Source: an uncultured Chloroflexota bacterium
Lineage (GTDB): Bacteria; Chloroflexota; Anaerolineae; Anaerolineales; Villigracilaceae
Direction of reading: 5' to 3'
DNA: 51,106 bases
NCBI GenBank assembly: GCA_903914955.1
Contig: CAIWRB010000457.1
Coordinates: 1 to 51,106, forward strand
The notes beneath the pieces are model-generated. The model was not told the DNA's origin, searched no databases, and saw only the letters and a list, made by a program, of their open reading frames with translations. The position numbers and the translations under genes are program-made. Below are positions 42,977 through 51,106 of this stretch, piece by piece. Every line of letters starts with the position of its first letter. The stretch's first letter is position 1.

Positions 42977-43186
42977 ATGACCCTAAACTGGGAATCCACC
43001 TACGCTATCGCCTTGGAGCTGCGCCGCCAGCATCCAGAAATAAACATTGAAGAAGTCTCGCTGCAGCAAATTTATCAATGGACAATTCAACTTTCGGAAT
43101 TTGAGGATGATCTCGCGCTCGTGAACGACGACATCCTGTACGCAATCTACCAAGACTGGTTCGAGGAGAACATTCATGGAAAATGA
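42977..43186 (+). CDS. iscX: IscX-like Fe-S assembly adaptor
   Basis: A 69-residue acidic protein that matches IscX: W5 near the start, then [16 protein letters not shown] (about 20-35), LSEFEDD (39-45) and IYQDWFEE at the C-terminus. IscX binds the cysteine desulfurase IscS and iron in proteobacterial Fe-S assembly. It is placed here as the first gene of a nuo cluster, overlapping nuoB by 11 bases, which suggests it supports cluster insertion into NuoB/NuoI. The ISC gene cluster itself is not in this window. Confidence 0.85.
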   Translation: MTLNWESTYAIALELRRQHPEINIEEVSLQQIYQWTIQLSEFEDDLALVNDDILYAIYQDWFEENIHGK

Positions 43187-43808
43187 AAAGTTAAGTTTAC
43201 CAAACTACAGCATTCCAGAAGATATTCAAAATGTTGTAGCCGTCACAACGCTGGACCGTTTATATAACTGGGGTCGGCGCTCATCCGTCTGGCCGTTGAT
43301 GTTCGGGCTGGCATGCTGCGCCATCGAAATGATCGCAGCGCAAACTGCTCGTTATGATATGGCGCGCTTTGGTATGGAAGTCATGCGCCCCACCCCGCGT
43401 CAGGCTGACATGATGCTGGTCTCAGGCACGGTCACCAAGAAAATGCTTCCATCCATTATCCGTTTGTACAACCAAATGCCCGAGCCGAAATATGTTGTGG
43501 CGATGGGCGCGTGCGCATCGAGCGGCGGTCCTTTCAAGGAAGGCTACAATGTGGTCGCGGGTATTGACAAATTTTTACCCGTCGATGTTTACATCCCCGG
43601 CTGTCCTCCCACTCCGCAGGCTTTGATTGCGGGCATGATCAAACTGCAGGAAAAAATTGACAAGCAGTCCATCAAGCATGTCACCTGGTACAACAAGGAA
43701 AAAAAGGATGGCAATTATGTGCCGATGCCGATCCTCGGACCTGACTTGATCGATGTGCGCCGTAATGCTGAAATTCGTGATGTCGCAGCCGCTAAGGAGA
43801 GTGCATAA
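43176..43808 (+). CDS. nuoB: NADH-quinone oxidoreductase subunit B
   Basis: A 210-residue NuoB with the cysteines of cluster N2: C47 and C48 in [11 protein letters not shown]113 in [11 protein letters not shown] and C143 in PGCPPTPQ. N2 is the last cluster before quinone. Its sequence follows that of NuoB across the whole length. The gene overlaps iscX and its stop is joined to the nuoCD start as TAATG. Confidence 0.95.
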   Translation: MENEKLSLPNYSIPEDIQNVVAVTTLDRLYNWGRRSSVWPLMFGLACCAIEMIAAQTARYDMARFGMEVMRPTPRQADMMLVSGTVTKKMLPSIIRLYNQMPEPKYVVAMGACASSGGPFKEGYNVVAGIDKFLPVDVYIPGCPPTPQALIAGMIKLQEKIDKQSIKHVTWYNKEKKDGNYVPMPILGPDLIDVRRNAEIRDVAAAKESA

Positions 43809-45550
43809 TGGTGACACCTCTTACTGCAACCGTGGATCTGGTTGTTCGTTTCCCGGGCACTGTCGCCGCTGATGTGCGCCCCGGCTACACCGGCTTTATC
43901 ATCAACAAAGAGAATCTGGTAGAAGTGGCAACCGCCGTCCGCGACGAGTTTGGCTATGACTTATTGACCGCAGTCACCGCAATTGATTACATCGCCGAAA
44001 ACAAAATGGAAGTGGTTTATCACGCCTACAAAACAACCGGCGGCGCTGGACTCGTTTTTAGAGTACAAGTGGAACGCGTAGACCCGATCGAGCTTCCCTC
44101 GCTGATTGATATCTGGCCCGGCGTGGATTTTCAGGAACGTGAAGCCTGGGATCTGTACGGAATCAAATTCACGGGTCACCCTGATCTGCGCCGCATCTTA
44201 ATGTGGGAAGGCTTCGAAGGTCACCCGCTCCGCAAGGATTGGAAGGAACCTTTCTTCGAAGAGGAAACAAAACCCTTCAAGAGCCGCTGGCCTGATGGAC
44301 AACACACTTTCGCAGAGAACAAGAATCCTTTCCGCGATAATCTCAACTTCCCCAAAGACTTCGACCCTGAAAAATATGTCGTGGACAAGGAAGAAGATCT
44401 TTACGCATCGCTCGAACGCTACACCACCAAAGATGTAGAAGGCAACATGAAGACCGACCATATTGTGGTCAATCTGGGACCGCACCACCCATCAACACAT
44501 GGCGTGTTGCGTGTGGCAGTTACCATGGATGGCGAAACAATTATCGGCCTGAAACCTGTCATGGGATATTTACATCGCAACCACGACAAGATCGGCGAGC
44601 GCAACACCTATTTACAGAACATCCCTTACACCGACCGCCTCGACTATTTCAATTCAATGAGCAACAACTTTGGGTATTGCACCACGGTTGAAAAATTGAT
44701 GAAGATACCAGTAGCCGAACGCGCGGAATATATCCGCGTGATCATGGCGGAACTCAGCCGTATTCAAAACCACTTGATCTTCATCGGCATGTTGATGAAC
44801 GATCTTGGCACCATGTACACGCCATCGCTGTATGCCTTTGAAGAACGCGAATTGATCCTCGACATCTTCGAAGCCGTTTCTGGTGCGCGCATGATGTGCA
44901 ACTACTTCCGCTTTGGCGGCGTGGTGCGTGATATTCCAGACGATGTCTTGCAAAAGATCAAAGGTCTGGTATCTGAGAGACTCCCAGCCAAGACTGACGA
45001 AATGGAACGCTTCCTGAATGAGAATGAAATTTTGGTTGCGCGTTTGAAAGGCATCCATGTTTTGAACGCGGAAGACGCCATCAAATATTCCGTCACGGGA
45101 CCTGTCTTGCGTGCCACTGGCGTTCCTTATGATCTGCGCCGCGCTGACCCATATTCAATCTATGACCGCTTCGATTTTGATGTGGCAGTCCGCCAGAACG
45201 GCGACATGATGGATAACTACCTCATCCGCTTTGATGAGATTCGACAGTCGCTGAGAATATTGGAGCAGGCGCTCAAGCAGATCCCACAAGGGCCGATCAA
45301 CTCACAAAAAGCCGCGTACCAGGTTCGGGTTCCGGCAGGTGAAGCTTATGGTCGCATTGAGTCACCCAAAGGCGAGTTGGGATTCTATGTCGTCTCGAAC
45401 GGCAAGCCGAATCCGTACCGCTACCACGTGCGCCCCGCTTCATTCGTCAATCTCACAGCCGTCGAAAGTATGTGCCGTGGCACAAAGATCGCCGACTTCG
45501 TCGCCTTGCTCGCCATGCTCGATATCGTCATGGGCGAGTTGGATCGCTAA
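43808..45550 (+). CDS. nuoCD: NADH-quinone oxidoreductase subunit C/D fusion
   Basis: A 580-residue fusion of the NuoC 30-kDa subunit (about 1-190, with [22 protein letters not shown]) and the NuoD 49-kDa subunit (from about 215, [15 protein letters not shown]). The C-terminus is VMGELDR. These build the arm next to NuoB and the quinone site. The fused form is like that of E. coli. The start touches the nuoB stop, so they are translated together. The next gene is nuoI. Confidence 0.95.
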   Translation: MVTPLTATVDLVVRFPGTVAADVRPGYTGFIINKENLVEVATAVRDEFGYDLLTAVTAIDYIAENKMEVVYHAYKTTGGAGLVFRVQVERVDPIELPSLIDIWPGVDFQEREAWDLYGIKFTGHPDLRRILMWEGFEGHPLRKDWKEPFFEEETKPFKSRWPDGQHTFAENKNPFRDNLNFPKDFDPEKYVVDKEEDLYASLERYTTKDVEGNMKTDHIVVNLGPHHPSTHGVLRVAVTMDGETIIGLKPVMGYLHRNHDKIGERNTYLQNIPYTDRLDYFNSMSNNFGYCTTVEKLMKIPVAERAEYIRVIMAELSRIQNHLIFIGMLMNDLGTMYTPSLYAFEERELILDIFEAVSGARMMCNYFRFGGVVRDIPDDVLQKIKGLVSERLPAKTDEMERFLNENEILVARLKGIHVLNAEDAIKYSVTGPVLRATGVPYDLRRADPYSIYDRFDFDVAVRQNGDMMDNYLIRFDEIRQSLRILEQALKQIPQGPINSQKAAYQVRVPAGEAYGRIESPKGELGFYVVSNGKPNPYRYHVRPASFVNLTAVESMCRGTKIADFVALLAMLDIVMGELDR

Positions 45551-45565
45551 CAGGAGAATTAACTT

Positions 45566-46189
45566 ATGTATGGAAAAGGTATTCTTAAAGGATTAAGCGT
45601 CACCTGGAAACGATTCTGGGATACATACACCGAAGACATCTCATGGGTGATGCGCGGCAAGAAACGCTACAACACCGATGAAGGCATCCGACATCGCTCC
45701 AGCAAAGATACAAAAGGCATCTTCACGGTGCAGTATCCCGAAGAGCAACTAATCGTGCCCGAAGAATTTCGTTACGTGCCATTTCTTGTTTATGATGAAG
45801 GCGCGGATGGAAAGAAGGAAGTGCGCTGTACCTCATGCGGAATTTGCGCGAAGGTGTGCCCGCCGCAATGTATTTGGATCGTACGCACGAACGATCCTGC
45901 CACGGGTCGTCCAGTTCCTGTTCCGACAGATTTCTACATCGACATGGATATCTGCATGAATTGTGGTTTCTGCTCGGAATATTGTCCCTTCGACGCGATC
46001 AAGATGGATCACGATTTCGACATTGCATCCTATCAACGGAATGTCTACAATCTCGAGAAGTTGATGAAACCTGCCGCATACTACGCAGGCATCCGCCCCG
46101 AGAATTACACTCGCGAAGAAGAAGCCCGTAAAGCCAAAGAAGCCGCCAAGGCCGCCAAAGCAGAAGCTTCTGCCGCAGCTGCCGCGTAA
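45566..46189 (+). CDS. nuoI: NADH-quinone oxidoreductase subunit I
   Basis: A 207-residue NuoI with two [4Fe-4S] sites: C88-x2-C91-x2-C94-x3-C98 and C130-x2-C133-x2-C136-x3-C140. They carry electrons between NuoG and NuoB. The N-terminus is amphipathic, as in other NuoI. The C-terminal 25 residues are rich in Ala/Lys/Glu and appear as an added helix. NuoH, which normally sits between the soluble and NuoI genes, is absent. CAGGAGAATTAACTT precedes the ATG. Confidence 0.95.
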   Translation: MYGKGILKGLSVTWKRFWDTYTEDISWVMRGKKRYNTDEGIRHRSSKDTKGIFTVQYPEEQLIVPEEFRYVPFLVYDEGADGKKEVRCTSCGICAKVCPPQCIWIVRTNDPATGRPVPVPTDFYIDMDICMNCGFCSEYCPFDAIKMDHDFDIASYQRNVYNLEKLMKPAAYYAGIRPENYTREEEARKAKEAAKAAKAEASAAAAA

Positions 46190-46195
46190 TTAGAT

Positions 46196-46275
46196 GTCGT
46201 TGCGAGAAGGGCATTTGCCCTTTCCGATGAAGCAATCCCCAATGATGGAGATTGCTTCATCACTCCGCTCAACAG
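46196..46275. repeat. dispersed palindromic repeat, copy 2
   Basis: GTCGTTGCGAG opens the element. The inner arms GATGAAGCAATC/GATTGCTTCATC match those of copies 1 and 3. An extra palindrome AAGGGCATTTGCCCTT sits inside. It lies between nuoI and mrp. Confidence 0.8.
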
Positions 46276-46297
46276 CACACTTTATAAGGTAAATCAA

Positions 46298-47371
46298 ATG
46301 ACAATCACAAAAGAAGCCGTACTCGCCGCGTTGAGCAAGGTGCAGGAACCTGAGTTACATCAGGACCTTGTCACCCTGAACATGATCCGCAATTTGGAGA
46401 TCGCAGGTGACAAAGTCTCGTTTACCGTTATGCTTACAACTCCCGCCTGCCCTTTACGCGGACGTATTGACAAAGAAGTTAGAGAAGCTGTGATGACTGT
46501 CCCCGGCGTGAAGACTATTGAAGTCAAAATGGACTCGGATGTGCCCAACGATGGCCGCATGCGCGGACTAGTCAACATGCCGATCCGCAACGCGATTGCG
46601 GTTGGCTCAGGAAAAGGCGGCGTTGGCAAATCAACCGTATCCGTAAACATCGCAGTAGCGCTCGCTCAAAGCGGGGCGCGCGTCGGTCTAATGGACGCGG
46701 ATATATACGGTCCCAACACCCCCACCATGCTCGGCGTGGACAAACTCCCTCCGCCAAATGGGCAACGACTCGTTCCCGCCGATGCGTATGGTATCAAAAT
46801 GGTTTCCATGGGACTGCTCGTCAAACCTGGCCAGCCTCTCATCTGGCGCGGACCGATGCTCAACTCTGCCATTCGTCAATTTCTTGGCGATGTCGATTGG
46901 GGCGAGCTGGACTATCTCATCATTGACCTTCCGCCTGGCACTGGCGATGCGGCATTATCTCTCGCACAAGCCCTGCCATTGAGCGGCGCTGTAATTGTGA
47001 CTCTTCCCCAACTGGTTTCACTGGAGGACGCCAGCCGCGGCTTGAACATGTTCAAGCAGTTGGAAGTGCCGATCCTGGGCATAGTTGAGAACATGTCTTA
47101 CCTTGACCTGCCCGATGGCACACGCATGGATATTTTCGGCTCAGGCGGTGGCGAAGAACTCGCAAGCGCAACCGAAACAACCTTCCTTGGCAAAATTCCG
47201 ATAGATCAAAATATCCGCATTGGGGGAGATACGGGCAAGCCGATCGTTGTCTCACACCCTGAGTCAGCGGTTGCGAAATCGCTGCAAGAGATCTCACAGA
47301 AGATCGCGGCAAAAGTCAGCGTAGCGGCTATGACGGCCAGTAACGCTTTGCCGATCAATATTGTGGAATGA
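46298..47371 (+). CDS. Mrp/ApbC-family iron-sulfur carrier ATPase
   Basis: This 357-residue protein has an N-terminal MIP18/DUF59 domain (about 1-85, C51 in TTPACPL) and a ParA-like P-loop ATPase (GSGKGGVGKSTVS, 103-115). Such proteins carry or insert Fe-S clusters into apo-enzymes. The ENMSYLDLPDGTRMDIFG loop lacks the CxxC pair found in many relatives, which may alter cluster binding. It follows nuoI across a palindrome, so it may be part of the same respiratory/Fe-S unit. It ends with a strong terminator. Confidence 0.9.
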   Translation: MTITKEAVLAALSKVQEPELHQDLVTLNMIRNLEIAGDKVSFTVMLTTPACPLRGRIDKEVREAVMTVPGVKTIEVKMDSDVPNDGRMRGLVNMPIRNAIAVGSGKGGVGKSTVSVNIAVALAQSGARVGLMDADIYGPNTPTMLGVDKLPPPNGQRLVPADAYGIKMVSMGLLVKPGQPLIWRGPMLNSAIRQFLGDVDWGELDYLIIDLPPGTGDAALSLAQALPLSGAVIVTLPQLVSLEDASRGLNMFKQLEVPILGIVENMSYLDLPDGTRMDIFGSGGGEELASATETTFLGKIPIDQNIRIGGDTGKPIVVSHPESAVAKSLQEISQKIAAKVSVAAMTASNALPINIVE

Positions 47372-47392
47372 AATTGGTACTTGGAAATTAGG

Positions 47393-47428
47393 AAAGACCC
47401 GATAGGCATTAGAGCCTATCGGGTCTTT
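47393..47428. terminator. terminator between mrp and the sensor kinase
   Basis: A 15-bp perfect inverted repeat (47393-47407 and 47414-47428, loop ATTAGA) carries a T-tract and serves two convergent genes. Confidence 0.9.
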
Positions 47429-47431
47429 TTG

Positions 47432-48763
47432 TTATCTTGCTTTGAATACAATTTGTATTTGCAATCCACCGCCATTCAAATTCTTCGCTCCGATCTTCCC
47501 CCCCTGCGCTTCAACAAGCTGTTTTGTGATCGAAAGCCCCAATCCCGTTCCACCAGCGGCGCGCGAACGGGATTTATCTTTGCGCCAGAAGCGGTCAAAG
47601 AGGAAGGGTAAATCTTCATCCGGCACGCCGGGACCGTTGTCGTTCATGCAAAGTAGCAAAGACTCATCTGCTTGTTCCAATGTCAGCCAGATTCGGCTGC
47701 CATTTGGGATATAACGGAGCGCATTCCCGATCAGGTTCCCAACAACTTGTTCTGTCCGCTGGGAGTCGAGTTCCGCGATAAACCTTCCTTCATTTTTTTC
47801 AAAGGATAACGAAATATTTTTCTCCAATGCTTCAGCCGAGAACATTTCGATCGAATGTTGTACGAGTTGGGTGAGGTCTACGTTCTTCTTTTCAAATTGC
47901 AGTTGACGTGTTTCAGCCAGCGTCAATAGGCGCAGGTCATCTACGAGTCTTTCAAGCAGATAAGTTTGTTCCAATGCAAGCGAAACTTGTCCACTGTCGG
48001 CAGAGTAGACGCCATCCACAATTCCTTCGAGGCGTCCACGAATAACGGTCAGCGGCGTCCGCAATTCGTGGGCGATATCGGCGAGCATGTTGCGGCGTTC
48101 GCGGTCATTGCGTTCGAGGGTGGATGCCATTTCGTTGAAACTTTCCGACAGGCTGCGCAAATCCTGCGGTCCTTCGCTAGAAATTCTGGTATTAAACTTT
48201 CCATCTGCCACAGCGCGCGCGGCGTAGATCACATCCGCCAACGGATTGACCATGCGGCGTACGAGTAGTACCGCAACCATCACAAGGAACAATGCAAGAA
48301 TGCCTGAAATGGCGGCAGCCGGAAGCATTGCTCCTCTAACAAGATTGAAACGGTCTTTCAATGAAAGCGAAGAGATAACCAACGTTCCAACCCTCTCGTC
48401 TTTTATATTCAACTCTAGCGCAAGATCGCCAGGGCGAATCTTGTAGATGGAACCAACCGGCGAAACCGGATCAGATCTGTGGTCAAGGATGATGTGCTGA
48501 TCCTTATCTAGCAAAAGCGTGCTTAAGGATTTCAGTTCAGGATGGGTTTCAAATACCGGGACGACTCCTTCCCAATTCCCATGCCCGAGGTAATATCCTT
48601 TAAGCACTTCAACAAAAGGGATCGGGGAATTTGATGATGGTTGGGATAGAAAATAGCTGGAGATGATCAGAAAGAAAAATAAGGATAAAAGTAAAACGAT
48701 AATAAAGGCTCTCCCCAATAAAAGAAATAAACGGATGCGTATCTCGCGAACGGATGAATGCAT
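47432..48763 (-). CDS. sensor histidine kinase (HAMP, BaeS-like)
   Basis: The 443-residue membrane kinase has two membrane segments (about 18-40 and 145-168) around an outer sensor domain, a HAMP domain (about 170-225), HisKA with H232 in DIAHELRTP, and an ATPase domain (GNALRYIPNG, NDNGPGVPDEDL, AGGTGLGLSI). The start at MHSSVREI is next to the response-regulator stop, one base apart. A longer version to 48889 would overlap that gene. Its partner is split by an IS, so the kinase may have lost its target. Confidence 0.9.
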   Translation of the reverse strand: MHSSVREIRIRLFLLLGRAFIIVLLLSLFFFLIISSYFLSQPSSNSPIPFVEVLKGYYLGHGNWEGVVPVFETHPELKSLSTLLLDKDQHIILDHRSDPVSPVGSIYKIRPGDLALELNIKDERVGTLVISSLSLKDRFNLVRGAMLPAAAISGILALFLVMVAVLLVRRMVNPLADVIYAARAVADGKFNTRISSEGPQDLRSLSESFNEMASTLERNDRERRNMLADIAHELRTPLTVIRGRLEGIVDGVYSADSGQVSLALEQTYLLERLVDDLRLLTLAETRQLQFEKKNVDLTQLVQHSIEMFSAEALEKNISLSFEKNEGRFIAELDSQRTEQVVGNLIGNALRYIPNGSRIWLTLEQADESLLLCMNDNGPGVPDEDLPFLFDRFWRKDKSRSRAAGGTGLGLSITKQLVEAQGGKIGAKNLNGGGLQIQIVFKAR

Positions 48764-48764
48764 A

Positions 48765-49116
48765 TTAGCCCTCGAATTTATAGCCGACGCCATGTACCGT
48801 AACGATGAATTCATCAGGTTCCAGCTTCCGGCGCAGGTTACGGATGTGAGAGTCGATGGCGCGTTCCAAACTTTCGAATGTAATGCCATGTGTGGCCGTC
48901 AGCAATTGGGCGCGTGAAAAAATACGCCCCGGCTGACTCATTAGTGTGGCAAGGATTTCAAATTCAGTGGATGTGAGCTGTACGTTTTTTTCGAGCAAAT
49001 GAACTTCGTAATGCGCGCGGTCTAATTCCACATTCCCGGCGCGAATTAATTCGCTGTCAGGCGAACTGGCAACGCGCCGCAGTACTACACGGACACGCGC
49101 TACAAGTTCGCGCGGA
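48765..49116 (-). pseudogene. OmpR-family response regulator, C-terminal part (split by IS)
   Basis: This is the DNA-binding half of an OmpR/PhoB-type regulator. It has the SPRELVARV linker, then a winged helix with TSTEFEILATLMSQPGR, LERAIDSHIRNLRRKLE and VHGVGYKF. The receiver half lies across the IS at 50392-50705. If the IS and one 4-bp duplicate are removed, the two parts join in frame to 666 bases, 221 residues. A truncated form starting from an IS codon could still be made, but it would have no receiver. Confidence 0.9.
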
Positions 49117-49120
49117 CTAA
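49117..49120. repeat. target-site duplication of the IS, left copy
   Basis: CTAA at 49117-49120 is repeated at 50392-50395, exactly flanking the IS. Its removal restores the response-regulator frame. Confidence 0.8.
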
Positions 49121-50391
49121 GTTGGCATAACAAAATAACCTTAGTTATTTCAGTTGTGGTCGGATGATGTAGTTCCATTCGGGATGAAAATCGTCTCGTT
49201 CAATATTGAGTTGATTCATTTCTTCGTCGGATATCTTGATGCCGGTAGGATATAGATTTTGATCCAAGATAGCATTTATAGTCAGTCCAGTTTTCGTCGT
49301 GGTATGTCGGATGAGTTCCAGCATGAATTCATAGCAGACCAATGGCTTGGCGCGCCAATTGATCGAGATAAATGAGAAGAGCTGATGTTCGATAGAATTC
49401 CATTTGGAAGTTCCTGGTGGATAGTGACAGACGTGTACGCTCAGCCCACTTTCATTGGCGAATTGTTGCAGGGAGACTTTCCAGAGTCGACTGTTGGCAG
49501 CGTTACTCCCGCCGCCATCTGCCAACAGAAGTATCTCGTTGATGGCAAAGTAATCTGCTTTGCCATACTGCTCCCAATACTGGCGGATGGATGCCACCGC
49601 AAAAGCAGCGGTGTTATGGTCAATGCCAACGCTGACAAAGCCTTGCTTCTTCAACTTATTGTAGACCCCATAAGGAATTGCCTTGATCCGTCGTCCGTTT
49701 TTGTCCTTTTCTCCAAAGTCATGCACATTGACCCGTTCTACATCACCTTTGGGTTGCCATTCCCGCCCATTGTTCTTGTAATTCCCAATCAACTCCGCCT
49801 TTTTGGCATCTACCGACAGAATGGGAGCGCCTATTTTCTCGATCTGCTTCATCTGCTCAGCAATGTGCTCGAACTGAGCATTTCGATCAGGATGATTGCT
49901 CTTGCCTTCCACTTCTTTCTTGTTCGCTTTCAACGCAAACCCTTGGGCTTTCAAAATCCGATACACCCCCATCGCCGAGATCGGATAACCTGCTGACTCG
50001 ACCTGTTCGGCAATATGCTCCATCGAGTGGGATGTCCAGCGCAACGGACTTTCTGGATCCCCTTTCGGATCGGCGATTCGTTCCACCGCTGCCTCCATCC
50101 CAGGATAGTGCGCCTCAAGTTTTTTCCTGCCGCCCCCTTCTTTTCGCACGCGTTCCCCTGGCTGATACAACTCTCCCGCTTCGATCTCTTCTATTCCCCG
50201 CTTAATCGTTTGCCAACATGCTCCCGAAGATTCTTCCACCTGCCGCATACCACCATATCCTATCCGCTTTGCTTCCGAAGCCAGAAGATGTCGCCATTGC
50301 TTTTCATTCAACTCTTTTTTCATCAGTTCAAAGTGGTTTATGGTAGTCATACTATTACTATACCAGACCAAACGTTATTTCGTTATCCCCG
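49121..50391 (-). mobile_element. ISAzo13-like insertion sequence
   Basis: A 1271-bp element. Its ends carry imperfect inverted repeats sharing ATAAC-n-AAATAAC-n-TT (GTTGGCATAACAAAATAACC at the left, CGGGGATAACGAAATAACG at the right read on the minus strand). It is bounded by the 4-bp duplicate CTAA. It contains one transposase gene and interrupts a response-regulator gene. Family assignment rests on the transposase. Confidence 0.85.
49145..50350 (-). CDS. ISAzo13-family transposase
   Basis: A 401-residue DDE transposase of the ISAzo13 type. The catalytic triad fits D181 (ILSVDAKK), D278 (LLLADGGGSNAAN, a signature of this family) and E321 (SKWNSIEHQLF). An N-terminal helix-turn-helix is at about 34-55. 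The first in-frame ATG at 50350 is used, since the longer form begins with TTG and lacks a ribosome site. The gene is intact, so the element may be active. Confidence 0.88.
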   Translation of the reverse strand: MTTINHFELMKKELNEKQWRHLLASEAKRIGYGGMRQVEESSGACWQTIKRGIEEIEAGELYQPGERVRKEGGGRKKLEAHYPGMEAAVERIADPKGDPESPLRWTSHSMEHIAEQVESAGYPISAMGVYRILKAQGFALKANKKEVEGKSNHPDRNAQFEHIAEQMKQIEKIGAPILSVDAKKAELIGNYKNNGREWQPKGDVERVNVHDFGEKDKNGRRIKAIPYGVYNKLKKQGFVSVGIDHNTAAFAVASIRQYWEQYGKADYFAINEILLLADGGGSNAANSRLWKVSLQQFANESGLSVHVCHYPPGTSKWNSIEHQLFSFISINWRAKPLVCYEFMLELIRHTTTKTGLTINAILDQNLYPTGIKISDEEMNQLNIERDDFHPEWNYIIRPQLK

Positions 50392-50395
50392 CTAA
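50392..50395. repeat. target-site duplication of the IS, right copy
   Basis: CTAA at 50392-50395 matches 49117-49120. Confidence 0.8.
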
Positions 50396-50705
50396 ACGGC
50401 TTGGTGATGTAATCATCCGCTCCCAGTTCAAGACCGATCAGTTTGTCAGTTTCTTCAACCCGCGCGGTAAGCATGATGATCGGCACATCGCTTTCACGGC
50501 GAAGGGCGCGGCAAACATCCAGCCCATCCATTTCGGGCATCATCAGATCAAGCACGATCAGATCTGGTTTTTCACGGCGCGCAAGGGATACTCCTTGCGC
50601 GCCGTTATTGGCTGTGACAATTTCGTAGCCCGCGGCTTTGAGATAGTCTCGGCAAATTTCTACGATCTGGGGTTCATCATCCACGATGAGGATTTTTTTT
50701 GGCAT
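50396..50705 (-). pseudogene. OmpR-family response regulator, receiver part (split by IS)
   Basis: The receiver domain has acidic residues D9-D10, phospho-acceptor D53 in VLDLMMPEMDG and K102 in DYITKPFS. It then runs into IS sequence (GDNEITFG). It pairs with 48765-49116. The original start is MPKKILIVDDEP at 50705. It may still be translated as a receiver without output. Confidence 0.9.
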
Positions 50706-50723
50706 AGGGGAATTATAAGGGAA

Positions 50724-50781
50724 TGTCACTGCGAGGAACGAAGCAGTCTCCTATTTAGCGGGAGATTGCTTCGGGATGACA
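50724..50781. repeat. dispersed palindromic repeat, copy 3
   Basis: Outer arms TGTCA/TGACA and inner arms GAAGCAGTCTCC/GGAGATTGCTTC match copies 1 and 2. It is followed by ATATAAAAT, as is copy 1. It lies between the split regulator and the permease gene. Confidence 0.8.
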
Positions 50782-50788
50782 TATAAAA

Positions 50789-51106
50789 TTATTCATACCG
50801 CAGCGCCACCATCGGATGCAGATTCGCGGCACGGGAGGCGGGGTATAAGCCGAAGAACACGCCAATTGCCAACGCAAAAGTAAAAGCCAGTAAAATCGAA
50901 TCGGCGGTGATAACCGAGGAAATTAATCCTGAAACGCTGAACGCCAGCGCAATACCCACTCCGAGTAAAATTCCAAGGATGCCGCCGAGCAGGCTAAGTG
51001 TCACGGTTTCGATCAGGAATTGAGTCAAAATCTGATTCTTTGTTGCACCAACCGCCTTTCGCAAACCAATTTCCTTGGTCCGTTCGGTCACAGAGACCAG
51101 CATGAT
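50789..51106 (-). CDS. MacB/FtsX-type ABC transporter permease, C-terminal part
   Basis: At least 105 residues of a permease, cut off at the window edge. SVTERTKEIGLRKAVGATKNQI is the typical MacB/FtsX coupling sequence, followed by about three membrane segments and GLYPASRAANLHPMVALRYE. Such proteins export peptides, lipoproteins or antimicrobial compounds, or act in signalling. It lies upstream of the two-component genes on the same strand, so those genes may have regulated it before the IS inserted. Confidence 0.85.
   Translation of the reverse strand: MMLVSVTERTKEIGLRKAVGATKNQILTQFLIETVTLSLLGGILGILLGVGIALAFSVSGLISSVITADSILLAFTFALAIGVFFGLYPASRAANLHPMVALRYE

Noticed and set aside
48764-48889. 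N-terminal extension of the sensor kinase
   Set aside because: It overlaps the response-regulator 3' end in another frame. The ATG at 48763 fits the operon.

Overview
The window looks like chromosomal DNA of a Chloroflexota bacterium, probably class Anaerolineae. This is inferred from gene families and style: Thr/Pro-rich 'TPT' linkers on surface proteins, LiaF-like membrane clusters, a TadE/TadG pseudopilin cluster, a nuoB-nuoCD-nuoI block, a T-box-controlled ileS and REP-like dispersed palindromes. No rRNA, tRNA or CRISPR array was found. Genes sit on both strands in short operons. Most have a Shine-Dalgarno site, but a few starts appear leaderless.

Layout. 0-6.4 kb: a NifU-like protein, three LiaF/DUF5668-like membrane proteins, a TetR regulator with its NAD-dependent epimerase, an AlkZ-related winged-helix protein and a lipoprotein phosphoesterase. 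6.5-10.3 kb: a cyclic-nucleotide-binding histidine kinase, a NUDIX hydrolase, a class II fructose-bisphosphate aldolase and an unknown protein. 10.4-19.0 kb: a molybdenum hydroxylase locus (fused FAD/2Fe-2S subunit, an unknown two-TM protein, the Mo subunit, an alpha/beta hydrolase, DUF1361, YqeB, a YqeC-MocA fusion and a second MocA-like enzyme), which together point to a xanthine-dehydrogenase-type enzyme that may be selenium-dependent. 19.0-21.9 kb: lipid genes (YegS-like kinase, PlsC, phosphatidylcholine synthase) plus a GNAT. 22-31 kb: housekeeping genes (ileS with T-box, S1 protein, prfB with a programmed +1 frameshift, ftsY, thioredoxin, a lipoprotein, murA).

31.2-39.3 kb: an A24 prepilin peptidase followed by four TadE-like and two TadG-like proteins. 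One carries a VWA domain and two carry long TPT linkers. No motor ATPase, TadB/C or secretin is present here. 39.4-41.6 kb: glmS preceded by a glmS ribozyme with a large insertion. 41.7-47.4 kb: dCMP deaminase, a SufR-like Fe-S-type regulator divergent from iscX-nuoB-nuoCD-nuoI, then Mrp/ApbC, so this segment is centred on iron-sulfur clusters. 47.4-51.1 kb: a sensor kinase whose OmpR-type response regulator is split by a 1271-bp ISAzo13-like element with a 4-bp target duplication, then the end of a MacB/FtsX-type permease.

The main points for follow-up are the glmS ribozyme variant, MurA with Asp instead of the catalytic Cys, the interrupted two-component system, the candidate selenium-dependent Mo hydroxylase locus with reversed domain order, the motor-less pseudopilin array, and three copies of a palindromic repeat.
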